Assembly: GCF_003363755.1 (NCBI RefSeq)
Contig: NZ_CP031396.1
Span: 2,666,001-2,730,000 of the forward strand
Source: Pseudomonas protegens
GTDB lineage: Bacteria > Pseudomonadota > Gammaproteobacteria > Pseudomonadales > Pseudomonadaceae
Length of the DNA: 64,000 nucleotides
Direction of reading: 5' to 3'
Below the pieces are notes generated by a model. That model made no database searches. It was not told the DNA's origin and worked only from the letters and a program-made list of their open reading frames with translations. A program made the position numbers and the translations under genes. Of this stretch, positions 40,202 to 47,850 are shown piece by piece; positions within the stretch are counted from its first letter, which is position 1; each line of letters opens with the position of its first letter.

Positions 40202-40606
40202 ATGAAAGGCGCACTGGTAGCGACGCTTGCAACGCTTGGCCTCAGCGGCTGCGTGGGGGCCTGGGTGGATATGCCCTACCAGCAAGTATCGAAGACCGAC
40301 GCTCACCAAAAGCTCATCGGCAACTCCATGAAGCCGGTTGTCACCCACACGCAAAAGAGCACGCCCGAACGCCAGTGGTGTGGCACCACCCTCTTGGTCG
40401 TGATCCTGCCGATTCCACTCAAGCTGCCAGTCTGCGAGTCCTACAGCGCCACCGCTTATGGCGACGATATCAATGGCGTCGAAGTGCCGCTGTTGTACAC
40501 AAATCGGAAAATCAGTTCGGATTTCTACGCCTGTGGTCCGTTCATGTTTCTCGGACCCATCGCGCACGGCTACCAGGGCAACGCGGTCTGCGGCGTATTT
40601 CGCTAG
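40202..40606 (+). CDS. Small predicted lipoprotein, unknown family
   Basis: The 134-aa product starting MKGALVATLATLGLSGC has a lipobox LSGC, then GAWVDMPYQQVSKTD, a hydrophobic TTLLVVILPIPLKLPVC stretch, and four more Cys residues that may form disulfides. I do not recognise the family; it is reminiscent of small Pseudomonas envelope lipoproteins annotated as hypothetical. Start choice rests on the signal peptide. The Shine-Dalgarno sequence is weak. In-frame sequence continues upstream to 40103 but lacks a signal. Confidence 0.65.
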   Translation: MKGALVATLATLGLSGCVGAWVDMPYQQVSKTDAHQKLIGNSMKPVVTHTQKSTPERQWCGTTLLVVILPIPLKLPVCESYSATAYGDDINGVEVPLLYTNRKISSDFYACGPFMFLGPIAHGYQGNAVCGVFR

Positions 40607-40744
40607 ACCGGGCACTTCCTGCAGCAACATCCACCAAGGCCCGGAAGTTCTCGCTACAATCGCGCCCACTGATGGCAATTCGCCCGCTTCCGGCCGCGGC
40701 TTTGCTTCCCCGCCCTTGAACGCGACTTCACGAGAACCCCGGAC

Positions 40745-41920
40745 ATGGCCCTGCATATCCCCACCCTGCTGGTCGTCTCGGTGTTCATTTTCTTCCTCAT
40801 GAGCCTGCTGACCTTCCACGCCTGGCGGCAGGAAACCCGCGAGCGCCCGCTGGCCTACCTGGGCGGCATGATGCTGCTGGCCGCTGCGGGGATGGTGCTG
40901 GTGAGCTTGCGCGATATGGGCATGGACTTCGTACCCAAGGTGCTGGGCAACGTGGTCCTGCTGCTGAGCGCCGGTCTCAACTGGACGGCCATGCGGGTGT
41001 TCGCCGGACGTCCGCCCCATGCACCGGGCATGCTCGCCGGGGCCGGCATCTGGCTGGCCCTGTGCATGGTTCCAGCGTTCTACCAGTCGATGACGGTTCG
41101 GGTCTCGGTGTATTCGCTGCTGGTGGCCGGCTATGGCCTGCTGATCATGCTGGAGTTCTGGCGCAGCCGTCGGCAGTTGGAAGTTGCCTATATGCCTGCC
41201 CTGGCCCTGACTCTGCTGCACACCGTGTTCTACAGCGTGCGCGCGGTGATTGACCAGGGCCTGGCCATGGATCAGGTGCTCAAAGGCTACGGCGCCGGAG
41301 TGCCGCTGTTCTCGCTCATGTTGTTCGAATCGATGCTGTATGTGATCGGCATCGCCTACGTGACCCTGTGCATGGTCAAGGAACGGGTCGAACTGCGCCT
41401 CAAGGCCGCAGCCTTCTGTGACGCCCTGACCGGCATCGGCAACCGCCGGGCGTTCATGGTCCATGGCGAGCGGATGCTGCTCGAATGCCAGCGTCGAGGC
41501 GCGCCAATAGCCTTGCTGTTGTGCGACCTGGACCATTTCAAGCGTTTGAACGACGCCTTTGGCCATCAGACCGGTGACCAGGCGCTGATCGCCTTCAGCC
41601 GGGTACTCTCAGACACCCTGCGCGGCAAAGACGTGTTTGCCCGCATCGGCGGTGAAGAGTTCGCTTGCCTGCTGGAATCGACCGACGAGCAGTCCGCCGT
41701 GCGGGTCGCCGAACGGATTCGCCAGGCATTTGCCCGGTTGCCTCTTTTGGAGCCAGGGCTGCTCAGTGTCAGCATTGGCGTAGTAACCAGTGAAACCCAA
41801 GGCTACGATCTGCCGCGCCTGCTTTCCCTGGCCGATGAAGCCCTGTATGGCGCCAAGGACCGGGGGCGCAACCGGGTGCAAACGGCGGCGCGCAACGTCC
41901 CTGAGCTACAGCCGGGTTGA
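40745..41920 (+). CDS. Membrane-bound diguanylate cyclase (GGDEF)
   Basis: The 391-aa protein has about six membrane segments (residues 1-200, starting MALHIPTLLVVSVFIFFLMS) and a C-terminal GGDEF domain. That domain has DALTGIGNRRAFM, DLDHFKRLNDAFGHQTGD, and the active site RIGGEEFACLLE (GGEEF variant, catalytically competent in the family). It should make cyclic di-GMP. An RxxD inhibitory site is not obvious at the usual place five residues before GGEEF. The signal sensed by the membrane domain is unknown. Confidence 0.92.
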   Translation: MALHIPTLLVVSVFIFFLMSLLTFHAWRQETRERPLAYLGGMMLLAAAGMVLVSLRDMGMDFVPKVLGNVVLLLSAGLNWTAMRVFAGRPPHAPGMLAGAGIWLALCMVPAFYQSMTVRVSVYSLLVAGYGLLIMLEFWRSRRQLEVAYMPALALTLLHTVFYSVRAVIDQGLAMDQVLKGYGAGVPLFSLMLFESMLYVIGIAYVTLCMVKERVELRLKAAAFCDALTGIGNRRAFMVHGERMLLECQRRGAPIALLLCDLDHFKRLNDAFGHQTGDQALIAFSRVLSDTLRGKDVFARIGGEEFACLLESTDEQSAVRVAERIRQAFARLPLLEPGLLSVSIGVVTSETQGYDLPRLLSLADEALYGAKDRGRNRVQTAARNVPELQPG

Positions 41921-42087
41921 ATGGTCAGGGCAACCTTTGCCGAAGTGGACTCAACGCGGTTTTAGCGGCCTTAACGATAACTGTGATACGGCCCCCAAAG
42001 CCCGAAGAAAAGGCACTTAGCCAGTATTTCCGCTACCCCTGCGCAAGCATAGAATCGCCGCTCTTCAGGACTCTCGGATAACAAGGA

Positions 42088-42459
42088 ATGTGGAATAAAC
42101 AAGCCGCTATCAGTCACTTGAACGCGCACGCTCACGCCGGCAGTACCGGGCGCTGCGCGGCCTATACCCGCAAAGCGATCGAAGCCGGTGGCGGTGGGGT
42201 GATTTTGCACAGGAAGCACTCGGCCAAGGATTTCGGCTCATCATTGACCTCCGCCGGTTTTATCGAGCAACCGGCCGGCCAGGCGCCCGCAGCAGGCGAC
42301 GTGGTCATCATCCAGCCCATTCCCGGGCACCCCCACGGCCACATGGCGATGTTCAACGGCACCATCTGGGTGTCAGACTTCAAGCAACTGCACGGTTTTT
42401 ACCCGGGGCATTCCTATCGGGTGCAGAAGCCTGCCTACAAAATCTATCGCCATCCGTAA
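42088..42459 (+). CDS. CHAP-fold peptidoglycan amidase, probable T6SS effector (Tae-like)
   Basis: The 123-aa protein has a small NlpC/P60-CHAP type fold: C23 in STGRCAAYTRKAIEAGG and H85 in HPHGHMAMFNG as the likely Cys-His pair. It has no signal peptide although its target would be periplasmic, so it must be delivered by another route. Size, motif spacing and the adjacent secreted partner fit T6SS amidase effectors, most like Tae3 or the related BPSL0067 group. AAGGA abuts the ATG directly, an unusual ribosome site implying weak translation. The family assignment is from memory. Confidence 0.7.
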   Translation: MWNKQAAISHLNAHAHAGSTGRCAAYTRKAIEAGGGGVILHRKHSAKDFGSSLTSAGFIEQPAGQAPAAGDVVIIQPIPGHPHGHMAMFNGTIWVSDFKQLHGFYPGHSYRVQKPAYKIYRHP

Positions 42460-42469
42460 GGGGTTCCCC

Positions 42470-42919
42470 ATGAGAATGCTGTTCTGCTCGCTGCTGGCAG
42501 CGGTCGCCATGCATCAGTCGGTCGCCCTGGCCGACTGCGCCAGCTCGCCAAAACCCGCCACCCAGGCGTTCTACAGCTGGTACCTGCAAACCTTCAGCGA
42601 AGACAAGGACCCGATCACCGACAGCGTCCCCGAGATGAAGAAATACGTCACGGACTCGCTGATCGCCAAGATCAAGAAACAGATGGCCAGCCCCGACGGC
42701 CTGGAAGAGGACTACTTCCTCAAAGCCCAGGACTACATGGATGAGTGGCTGACCCAGATCAAGGTCAGCGAACCGCAGGTCCAGGGCTCCAGCGCCAAGG
42801 AACAGGTGACGCTGGGCAGCACCCCGGACACCACCCAGATCGTCGATGTGCGGATGATCAAGGACAAGGGCTGCTGGAAGATCGACGAGGTACTTTCCAC
42901 CGCCGATCAGAGCGACTGA
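42470..42919 (+). CDS. Periplasmic DUF3828-like protein, probable immunity partner
   Basis: The 149-aa product has a Sec signal (MRMLFCSLLAAVAM, cut near VALA-DC) and a mature domain with FYSWYLQTFSEDKDPITDS and KGCWKIDEVL, like DUF3828 proteins. It starts 10 bp after the amidase gene with AAGGGG overlapping the amidase stop codon. Amidase immunity proteins of the Tai class are periplasmic and follow their effector in just this way. Immunity function is inferred. Confidence 0.7.
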   Translation: MRMLFCSLLAAVAMHQSVALADCASSPKPATQAFYSWYLQTFSEDKDPITDSVPEMKKYVTDSLIAKIKKQMASPDGLEEDYFLKAQDYMDEWLTQIKVSEPQVQGSSAKEQVTLGSTPDTTQIVDVRMIKDKGCWKIDEVLSTADQSD

Positions 42920-43045
42920 TCTGGCATTTCGGCGTTGAATCCAGCCAGTGCACGGGTCGTCCGCCAGGGCGATCCACCATGCTAAGCTGCGCGCCGTTTC
43001 GGGCAACGGCCCGGGACTTCCTTCACTGAAAAAGGACGCTCAGTC

Positions 43046-44128
43046 ATGTCGTTGCCGGCCGCAGTACGCCTGCCCCTGTCATTCCTCTCGTTGTTCGGGG
43101 CTCTGAGCCTCAGCGGTTCCTGGGCCCATGCCGATGCGCAACAGGACGTCGCCAAGGGCCGTTGGCAAGGCCTGGCCGGTATGGCCAACCTGTACCTGGA
43201 CGAGGCCACGCCGGCGGATTTCATTGAGGCCGGGGACAACGAAAAGAGCCAGCATGACAACTACGCTGGCGCCCTCGCCTACTACCTGACCGCCGCCCGC
43301 CTCGACCCGAAGAATGCCTACGCCTCTTATCAGGCGGCTGGGAGCCTGGCCGCCATGGACAAGAACAAGCGCGCCGCCGAATTCCTCGATCAGGCCCGCG
43401 AGCGAGGCTTCTGGCAGTTGGTGATTCTCAAGGAGGACGACGAACTGCAATCCCTGCAGCAGACCCCGGCCTACCAGAAGCTGCTGCGAGCCGCGGAACA
43501 GAACTACCCGGCCAAGGCCAAGGATGCCGGCCTTGCGGCCTTCAGTATTCCCCAGGGCAAGGCCCCGGCCGCAGGCTGGCCGGTGGTGGTCTGGCTATCG
43601 GGATTCGGCACCGAGGGCAGCGACGGCGTCGATATGCGCACCGACCTTGTGGGCGAGCAGGCCGTGCTGGTGGGCATCAACGGCACCCTCAAGCGCGATG
43701 AGCACCAGTTCATGTGGCAGCAGCACTCTGTAGCGCCCACTCAGGAAGCGGTCAGCGCGGCGTTGAAGAAACTGGAAAAACAGACTCGCATCGACCGCTC
43801 GCGCATTGCCCTGATGGGCTTCTCCCAAGGCGCCGAGCACGCCTCGCACCTGATCGCCGAATACCCGCAGCAGTACAGCGGCGCGTTGCTGCTGTCCCCC
43901 GGCGGCTACCGGATTCCGTTCGGCGAAACCCGGGCCCGGGACAAGCGCATCGTCATTGTCCATGGCGCCCAAGAGCACGAGAGCAACCAGAAGCTCACCG
44001 CCACCACGCAACAGGCCCTGGAACCCGGCAACCAGGTCCAGAGCCATGAACATGCCGAAGGCCACACCTTCCAGGACGATTGGCGCCAGGCGTACCCGGG
44101 CTACCTGAAGTTCGCCCTGAACCTCTGA
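43046..44128 (+). CDS. Periplasmic alpha/beta hydrolase with TPR-like N-terminal part
   Basis: The 360-aa product has a signal peptide (cut near AHA), then a helical TPR-like region (about residues 30-150, including NYAGALAYYLTAARLDPKNAY). A hydrolase domain follows with the nucleophile elbow LMGFSQGAEHAS and a late His in EGHTFQDDW. The esterase/dienelactone hydrolase group fits best. The substrate is unknown. It is on the same strand as the amidase-immunity pair but 126 bp away and need not be related. Confidence 0.75.
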   Translation: MSLPAAVRLPLSFLSLFGALSLSGSWAHADAQQDVAKGRWQGLAGMANLYLDEATPADFIEAGDNEKSQHDNYAGALAYYLTAARLDPKNAYASYQAAGSLAAMDKNKRAAEFLDQARERGFWQLVILKEDDELQSLQQTPAYQKLLRAAEQNYPAKAKDAGLAAFSIPQGKAPAAGWPVVVWLSGFGTEGSDGVDMRTDLVGEQAVLVGINGTLKRDEHQFMWQQHSVAPTQEAVSAALKKLEKQTRIDRSRIALMGFSQGAEHASHLIAEYPQQYSGALLLSPGGYRIPFGETRARDKRIVIVHGAQEHESNQKLTATTQQALEPGNQVQSHEHAEGHTFQDDWRQAYPGYLKFALNL

Positions 44129-44142
44129 TGCCAGGTTTCGGA

Positions 44143-44164
44143 GCCGCGGCTTGAACCCCGCGGC
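44143..44164. terminator. Hairpin between the hydrolase and nirK
   Basis: GCCGCGG (44143-44149) pairs with CCGCGGC (44158-44164) between two convergent genes. It has no T-run and may serve both directions weakly. Confidence 0.35.
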
Positions 44165-44181
44165 CACGGCGCGGCTTCAGG

Positions 44182-45273
44182 TCAAGGCTTGGCCGGAACA
44201 GTGGGCCCCGGGGCCTTTACCTGGGTCATCAGGTCATCGTCCCAGGTGCCTTCGACCTTGACCTGAGCCAGGGCCCCCAGCTCCATGGCCTCGATCAGGT
44301 TGTGGTTGAGGTACACGTAGGTGCCGGGCTGCTTGAAGGTGTAGAGCGCGGCCAGCGCCGAACCGCCGGGGATGAACCAGGTTTCCAGATTGCGCAAAGG
44401 GGCATTGGCGAACTTGCCGGTGGTCCAGACCCAGTCGCCATGGCCGCCAATCAGGTGCGGACGGCTGTCGCGGTTGGCCTGGGAGTGGATGAACAGCACG
44501 CTTTCCCCGACCTTGGCGGTCAGCGCATTGGCCCCGGTCAGAGCCCCAACCCGGCCGTTGAACACCACATGGCTCGGGGTCAGCTTGCGCATCACTTCAC
44601 GGGTGTCCTGGTAGCTGGAGGCCAGGTCCGGGTAGTCCTTGTAATGCCCGTCCTTGTCCTTGGGGATATACAGATCGAACTCACCGATGGTGTAGGCGCG
44701 GTCATAGTGCAAGGGCTTGCCGGCAGGGTCTTTCAAACCATCGCGAGGCAGCACCATCAAGGTTCCGCTCATGCCCGAGACCACGTGCCAGGGCACCATG
44801 CCCGACGGCGCGCAGTGATAGACAAAGGTGCCGCTACGATCGGCCTTGAACCGCAGCACCACCTCCTGGCCCGGCACGACCTGGGTCAGCGCGGCCCCGC
44901 CCAGGGCGCCGGTGGCGGCGTGAAAATCGATGTTGTGGGGCATGCTGTTGCTGGCCGGGTTGCTGAGCGTCAGCTCGACGTAGTCGCCCTCGTGCACCAC
45001 CAGCGTCGGGCCGGGCATGGAGCCGTTGAAGGTCATGGCCTGCAAGGTGGTGCCCTGGTCATCCACCTGCATCTTTTTCTCTTCCACAGTCATGCGAAAC
45101 TGCACGACCTTCGGCGGCCCGCTGACCACTTGTTCATGGGCGTGCACCTGGGGCGGTGCCACCAGGTCAACCTTGACCCTCTGCAAGCCGTCGGCACCGG
45201 CAGCCAACACCAGGCCGGAGGCACAACTGCCGACCACCACACAACACTTCAACCACGATTGAAACCTACCCAT
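44182..45273 (-). CDS. nirK: Copper-containing nitrite reductase NirK
   Basis: NirK reduces nitrite to nitric oxide in the periplasm, a denitrification step. The 363-aa product has a signal peptide and two cupredoxin domains. H113, C154, H163 and M168 form the type 1 copper site ([26 protein letters not shown]). H118, H153 and a His in [10 protein letters not shown] fit the type 2 centre, and D116 is the likely catalytic Asp. The start at 45273 gives AGGGA a 10-base spacing; the ATG at 45282 is too close. No other denitrification gene lies in the window. Confidence 0.93.
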   Translation of the reverse strand: MGRFQSWLKCCVVVGSCASGLVLAAGADGLQRVKVDLVAPPQVHAHEQVVSGPPKVVQFRMTVEEKKMQVDDQGTTLQAMTFNGSMPGPTLVVHEGDYVELTLSNPASNSMPHNIDFHAATGALGGAALTQVVPGQEVVLRFKADRSGTFVYHCAPSGMVPWHVVSGMSGTLMVLPRDGLKDPAGKPLHYDRAYTIGEFDLYIPKDKDGHYKDYPDLASSYQDTREVMRKLTPSHVVFNGRVGALTGANALTAKVGESVLFIHSQANRDSRPHLIGGHGDWVWTTGKFANAPLRNLETWFIPGGSALAALYTFKQPGTYVYLNHNLIEAMELGALAQVKVEGTWDDDLMTQVKAPGPTVPAKP

Positions 45274-45290
45274 GTTGCGCATTTCCCTGC

Positions 45291-45310
45291 CAATGAATGG
45301 TCATTCATTG
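45291..45310. promoter_or_regulatory. Perfect palindrome at the nirK promoter/start
   Basis: CAATGAATG (45291-45299) and CATTCATTG (45302-45310) are perfect inverted arms with a 2-base centre. The site ends 9-18 bases before the nirK start codon, so a bound repressor would block transcription or initiation. The form resembles operators of dimeric repressors such as TetR-type proteins. No cognate regulator gene is nearby. Confidence 0.6.
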
Positions 45311-45334
45311 CAAGGCAAGCGCCGGGCAACCGTA

Positions 45335-45348
45335 TTGTCTCAGGGCAA
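45335..45348. promoter_or_regulatory. Candidate FNR/DNR-type half-site pair upstream of nirK
   Basis: TTG (45335-45337) and CAA (45346-45348) are separated by 8 bases, the core of Crp/FNR-family sites (TTGAT-N4-ATCAA). The inner AT/AT positions do not match, so the site is weak. It lies about 62 bases before the nirK start. Confidence 0.3.
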
Positions 45349-45386
45349 TGAACCAACGCTCGGGCAGGCGGATAGATTGAGCCCGA

Positions 45387-46202
45387 TCATGGATAGCTGA
45401 AACTGCGTACCAGGGTCAGCTCCCCAGGCGCCCGCATCGGCACGATGAAGGATTCGCTCTTCTCATCCGGCGTGCCCTCCTCGGTAATCACCGTGACCTG
45501 GGCCGTGGTCAGGGGCTGCACGGCGTTTTCCTGGCCGCCGTCTTCATCGTCACTGCGATAGCCGCCACCGTAGTAGTTCACATACACCAGGTACTGGCCC
45601 TTGAGCGGCGCCGGCATGGAGAAGATTTCCGGGCCGTAGCCGGTGGTCACGTCCACATCCAGGGCCGCGCCGTTGGGGGCCACGCGCTCGCCATACCAGA
45701 TGTGCGCGCCGTCTGGGGTCACCAGGTGCAGGTCGAGGTCGGTGTTGTCGCTGTCCCAGGACAGCAGCACCCGCAACTTGGGCGGAGTCACGCCACCGCC
45801 GGTATTGAGGAACTGCACGCGCTTGCGCTGCTGGCCGTCCGGGCTGCGCACCTCAACGCTGTTGCTGCCATTGGGGAAGGAATATGGCCGGTCGAAACCA
45901 CCTTGTTCATTGAACTTGAGCGGCATGCTGACGCCATTGACGATCAGTTGGCCCGGCTCCTTGCTCGCTTTGGGCGCGCCTTTGATCTGCCCGCTGATAC
46001 GCGCGCTATCGGCCTGGCCCTGGGGCGTGTTCACCGAGGAGGCTGGGTAGTTGACCTCCTGAATGTATTGCTCGCCATCGACGGCGCGGGTCCGCCAGCC
46101 GCCTTTGGGGGTGTCGAGCTGGATGCCGCTGTCGGCCAGGGCCATGGGCAGGCTGAACATTCCGCAAAGGAACAGGAGGACCGGGGGAGCAGGAAGTTTC
46201 AT
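45387..46202 (-). CDS. magF: DUF2135 (YfaP-type) protein, MagF-like
   Basis: The 271-aa secreted protein (signal cut near ALA-DS) ends the mag operon. It has RVLLSWDSDNTDLDLHLVTP, typical of DUF2135, and GQYLVYVNYYGGGY, a beta-sandwich domain related to E. coli YfaP. It resembles the first gene of the same operon (magA): FDRPYSFPNGSNSVEVRSPD here against FARPYAFGAGSNSVEVRSSE there, so the two are duplicates. It starts 3 bases after the magE stop. Confidence 0.85.
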   Translation of the reverse strand: MKLPAPPVLLFLCGMFSLPMALADSGIQLDTPKGGWRTRAVDGEQYIQEVNYPASSVNTPQGQADSARISGQIKGAPKASKEPGQLIVNGVSMPLKFNEQGGFDRPYSFPNGSNSVEVRSPDGQQRKRVQFLNTGGGVTPPKLRVLLSWDSDNTDLDLHLVTPDGAHIWYGERVAPNGAALDVDVTTGYGPEIFSMPAPLKGQYLVYVNYYGGGYRSDDEDGGQENAVQPLTTAQVTVITEEGTPDEKSESFIVPMRAPGELTLVRSFSYP

Positions 46203-46205
46203 GGC

Positions 46206-47849
46206 CTATTCCAATAAAAGATGACGGGCGAGCCCTTCGATGTAGGTTTCATCCTGGCCGTTGGGATGAGCTTCAAAGGCCAGGTGCAGGTATTCGTGAG
46301 TCAGGTCGAGGCGGTCTTGCAGCGAGAGCACGCCACGCACGTAGATGCGTTGTCGTTCGCGGTCGACGTAGGGCCGACCGAAGCTCAGGCGGCACACGGC
46401 GAACTGGCTGATTTCGTTGTAGCCGATCTCTTGCTCCAGCGGCTGGCGCCAGCGCCGACGCTGGTTCAACAGCCACTCCTGAGCTGCGGGCAAGGGTTCG
46501 CAAGACGCCACCGGGTTGTCCCAGCGGCTGAGGCTGGCCCGAGGGTAGGCATGCAGCAGGATGGCGTCGTAACGCTGGCCAGCGCGCGCCTGTTCAACGG
46601 CCTGCTGCCAGGACAGTTTGTCCGGCGCACTCAGGTCCGAGTGGTAGGTGACTTGCGTGCCGGCCAACACCAGGTCACTGGTCCAGGCGGCAACGGCGCG
46701 GGCCTGGGCGGTCGCCGGGCGCGGCGCGACCCGCTGGCGATTGCTGCTGTCGTCGATGCTCAGGCATTCGCCGCTGCGTCCGGCGTTCTGCAGCAGGTAG
46801 GTGCGGATCGCCACGGCCAGGGCCTTGGCGGCCTCCGCCGGTTCACTGCTGGCCTCGCGTTGCAGCACACGGGCCACATATTCTTCACGGTCCAGGCGCG
46901 CCACCAGTCGCTGGGCCGCAGGGTCTTGCTGCAGGAACAACTCGCCGGCGCTGTGGATATCCAGCCGGTTGCCGTTGGCAAATTCCACCCGATAATCCCC
47001 TTGCAGAGCGCCCGGCCTGGCTGGCTGACCCTTCTGGCTGACGCTTTTGAGCGGGTAGCGGGAAAACAGGCTGACTTCCACACAGCGGCCTTCATCCACA
47101 GGCGGATTGTCCGGCAGCACTTGGTTCAGGGCCTGGGCGTAGTCCTTCAGCACCCGCTGGCTAGTACCGCGCCCGCCCACCCACAGCGGCGTACCATCCA
47201 CCAGCCAACCGGCAAAGCCGCCCTGGCGCGACTGCGGGTCCTGATCCGCCAGCCAGCTCCAGGTCTTGACCCGCAGGCGCCCACCCAACTCGCCCGCTAC
47301 GGCACCGTCACCGGCATTGAGCACCACATCCAGCAGCACGCGCCGCGCCGTATCCCGTGCCGGCAGCAGCGCCAGCACCTGCAACAGTTGCGTCACCGGA
47401 ACCCGGGTCTGGGGTTGCAACTGGTCCAGGTCCTGCAGCCAGTTCGGAGCATTGCGCGCTTGCCAGTAGGCGCGCCAGTCAGCACTGGACAGCTGCAAGC
47501 GCTGAGGCTCGAAGTACAGACCACAGGAGCGAACCAGGGCCTGATCCCGGGCAATGCTGCCGCCTGCCGTGCAGCAATAGACCTCGTCCTTGGACTTGCC
47601 CTGGCAGGCATAGGCCGGTTCTTGTGCGCCGGTATCCACCAGCCAGGCGTAGACGAAGAGTTTCCAGATGCTGCCCAGGGGCGCTTGCAGATCCTGCGGC
47701 AACGGCTCGCGAGCCAGCACCTGAGTCTTGCTCAGGCTCACCAGCTCACTGTCCGGGGCGGCTTTCCAGGCCAGGCGCAGAGGCTCGTCCTGGGCTGTCA
47801 CCAGCCCAGGGAGTAGACACAGGCACAACCAGGCCCAACACCGCGTCAT
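46206..47849 (-). CDS. magE: DUF2300 secreted protein (YfaQ-type), MagE-like
   Basis: The 547-aa product has a signal peptide (cut near VTA-QD) and matches the YfaQ/DUF2300 group that always accompanies YfaS-type alpha-2-macroglobulins. The middle resembles SpoIID (LDREEYVARVLQREASSEPA, AKALAVAIRTYLL), and the C-terminal part has DLTHEYLHLAFEAHP, which contains HEYLH, a possible metalloprotease HExxH. The start lies 1 base after the magD stop. Enzyme activity is unproven. Confidence 0.82.
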   Translation of the reverse strand: MTRCWAWLCLCLLPGLVTAQDEPLRLAWKAAPDSELVSLSKTQVLAREPLPQDLQAPLGSIWKLFVYAWLVDTGAQEPAYACQGKSKDEVYCCTAGGSIARDQALVRSCGLYFEPQRLQLSSADWRAYWQARNAPNWLQDLDQLQPQTRVPVTQLLQVLALLPARDTARRVLLDVVLNAGDGAVAGELGGRLRVKTWSWLADQDPQSRQGGFAGWLVDGTPLWVGGRGTSQRVLKDYAQALNQVLPDNPPVDEGRCVEVSLFSRYPLKSVSQKGQPARPGALQGDYRVEFANGNRLDIHSAGELFLQQDPAAQRLVARLDREEYVARVLQREASSEPAEAAKALAVAIRTYLLQNAGRSGECLSIDDSSNRQRVAPRPATAQARAVAAWTSDLVLAGTQVTYHSDLSAPDKLSWQQAVEQARAGQRYDAILLHAYPRASLSRWDNPVASCEPLPAAQEWLLNQRRRWRQPLEQEIGYNEISQFAVCRLSFGRPYVDRERQRIYVRGVLSLQDRLDLTHEYLHLAFEAHPNGQDETYIEGLARHLLLE

Positions 47850-47850
47850 G

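Noticed and set aside
42088..44128. That the hydrolase at 43 kb is a third member of the effector-immunity unit
   Set aside because: It is 126 bp away, has its own signal peptide and catalytic motifs of a general esterase, and no link to toxin systems is visible.
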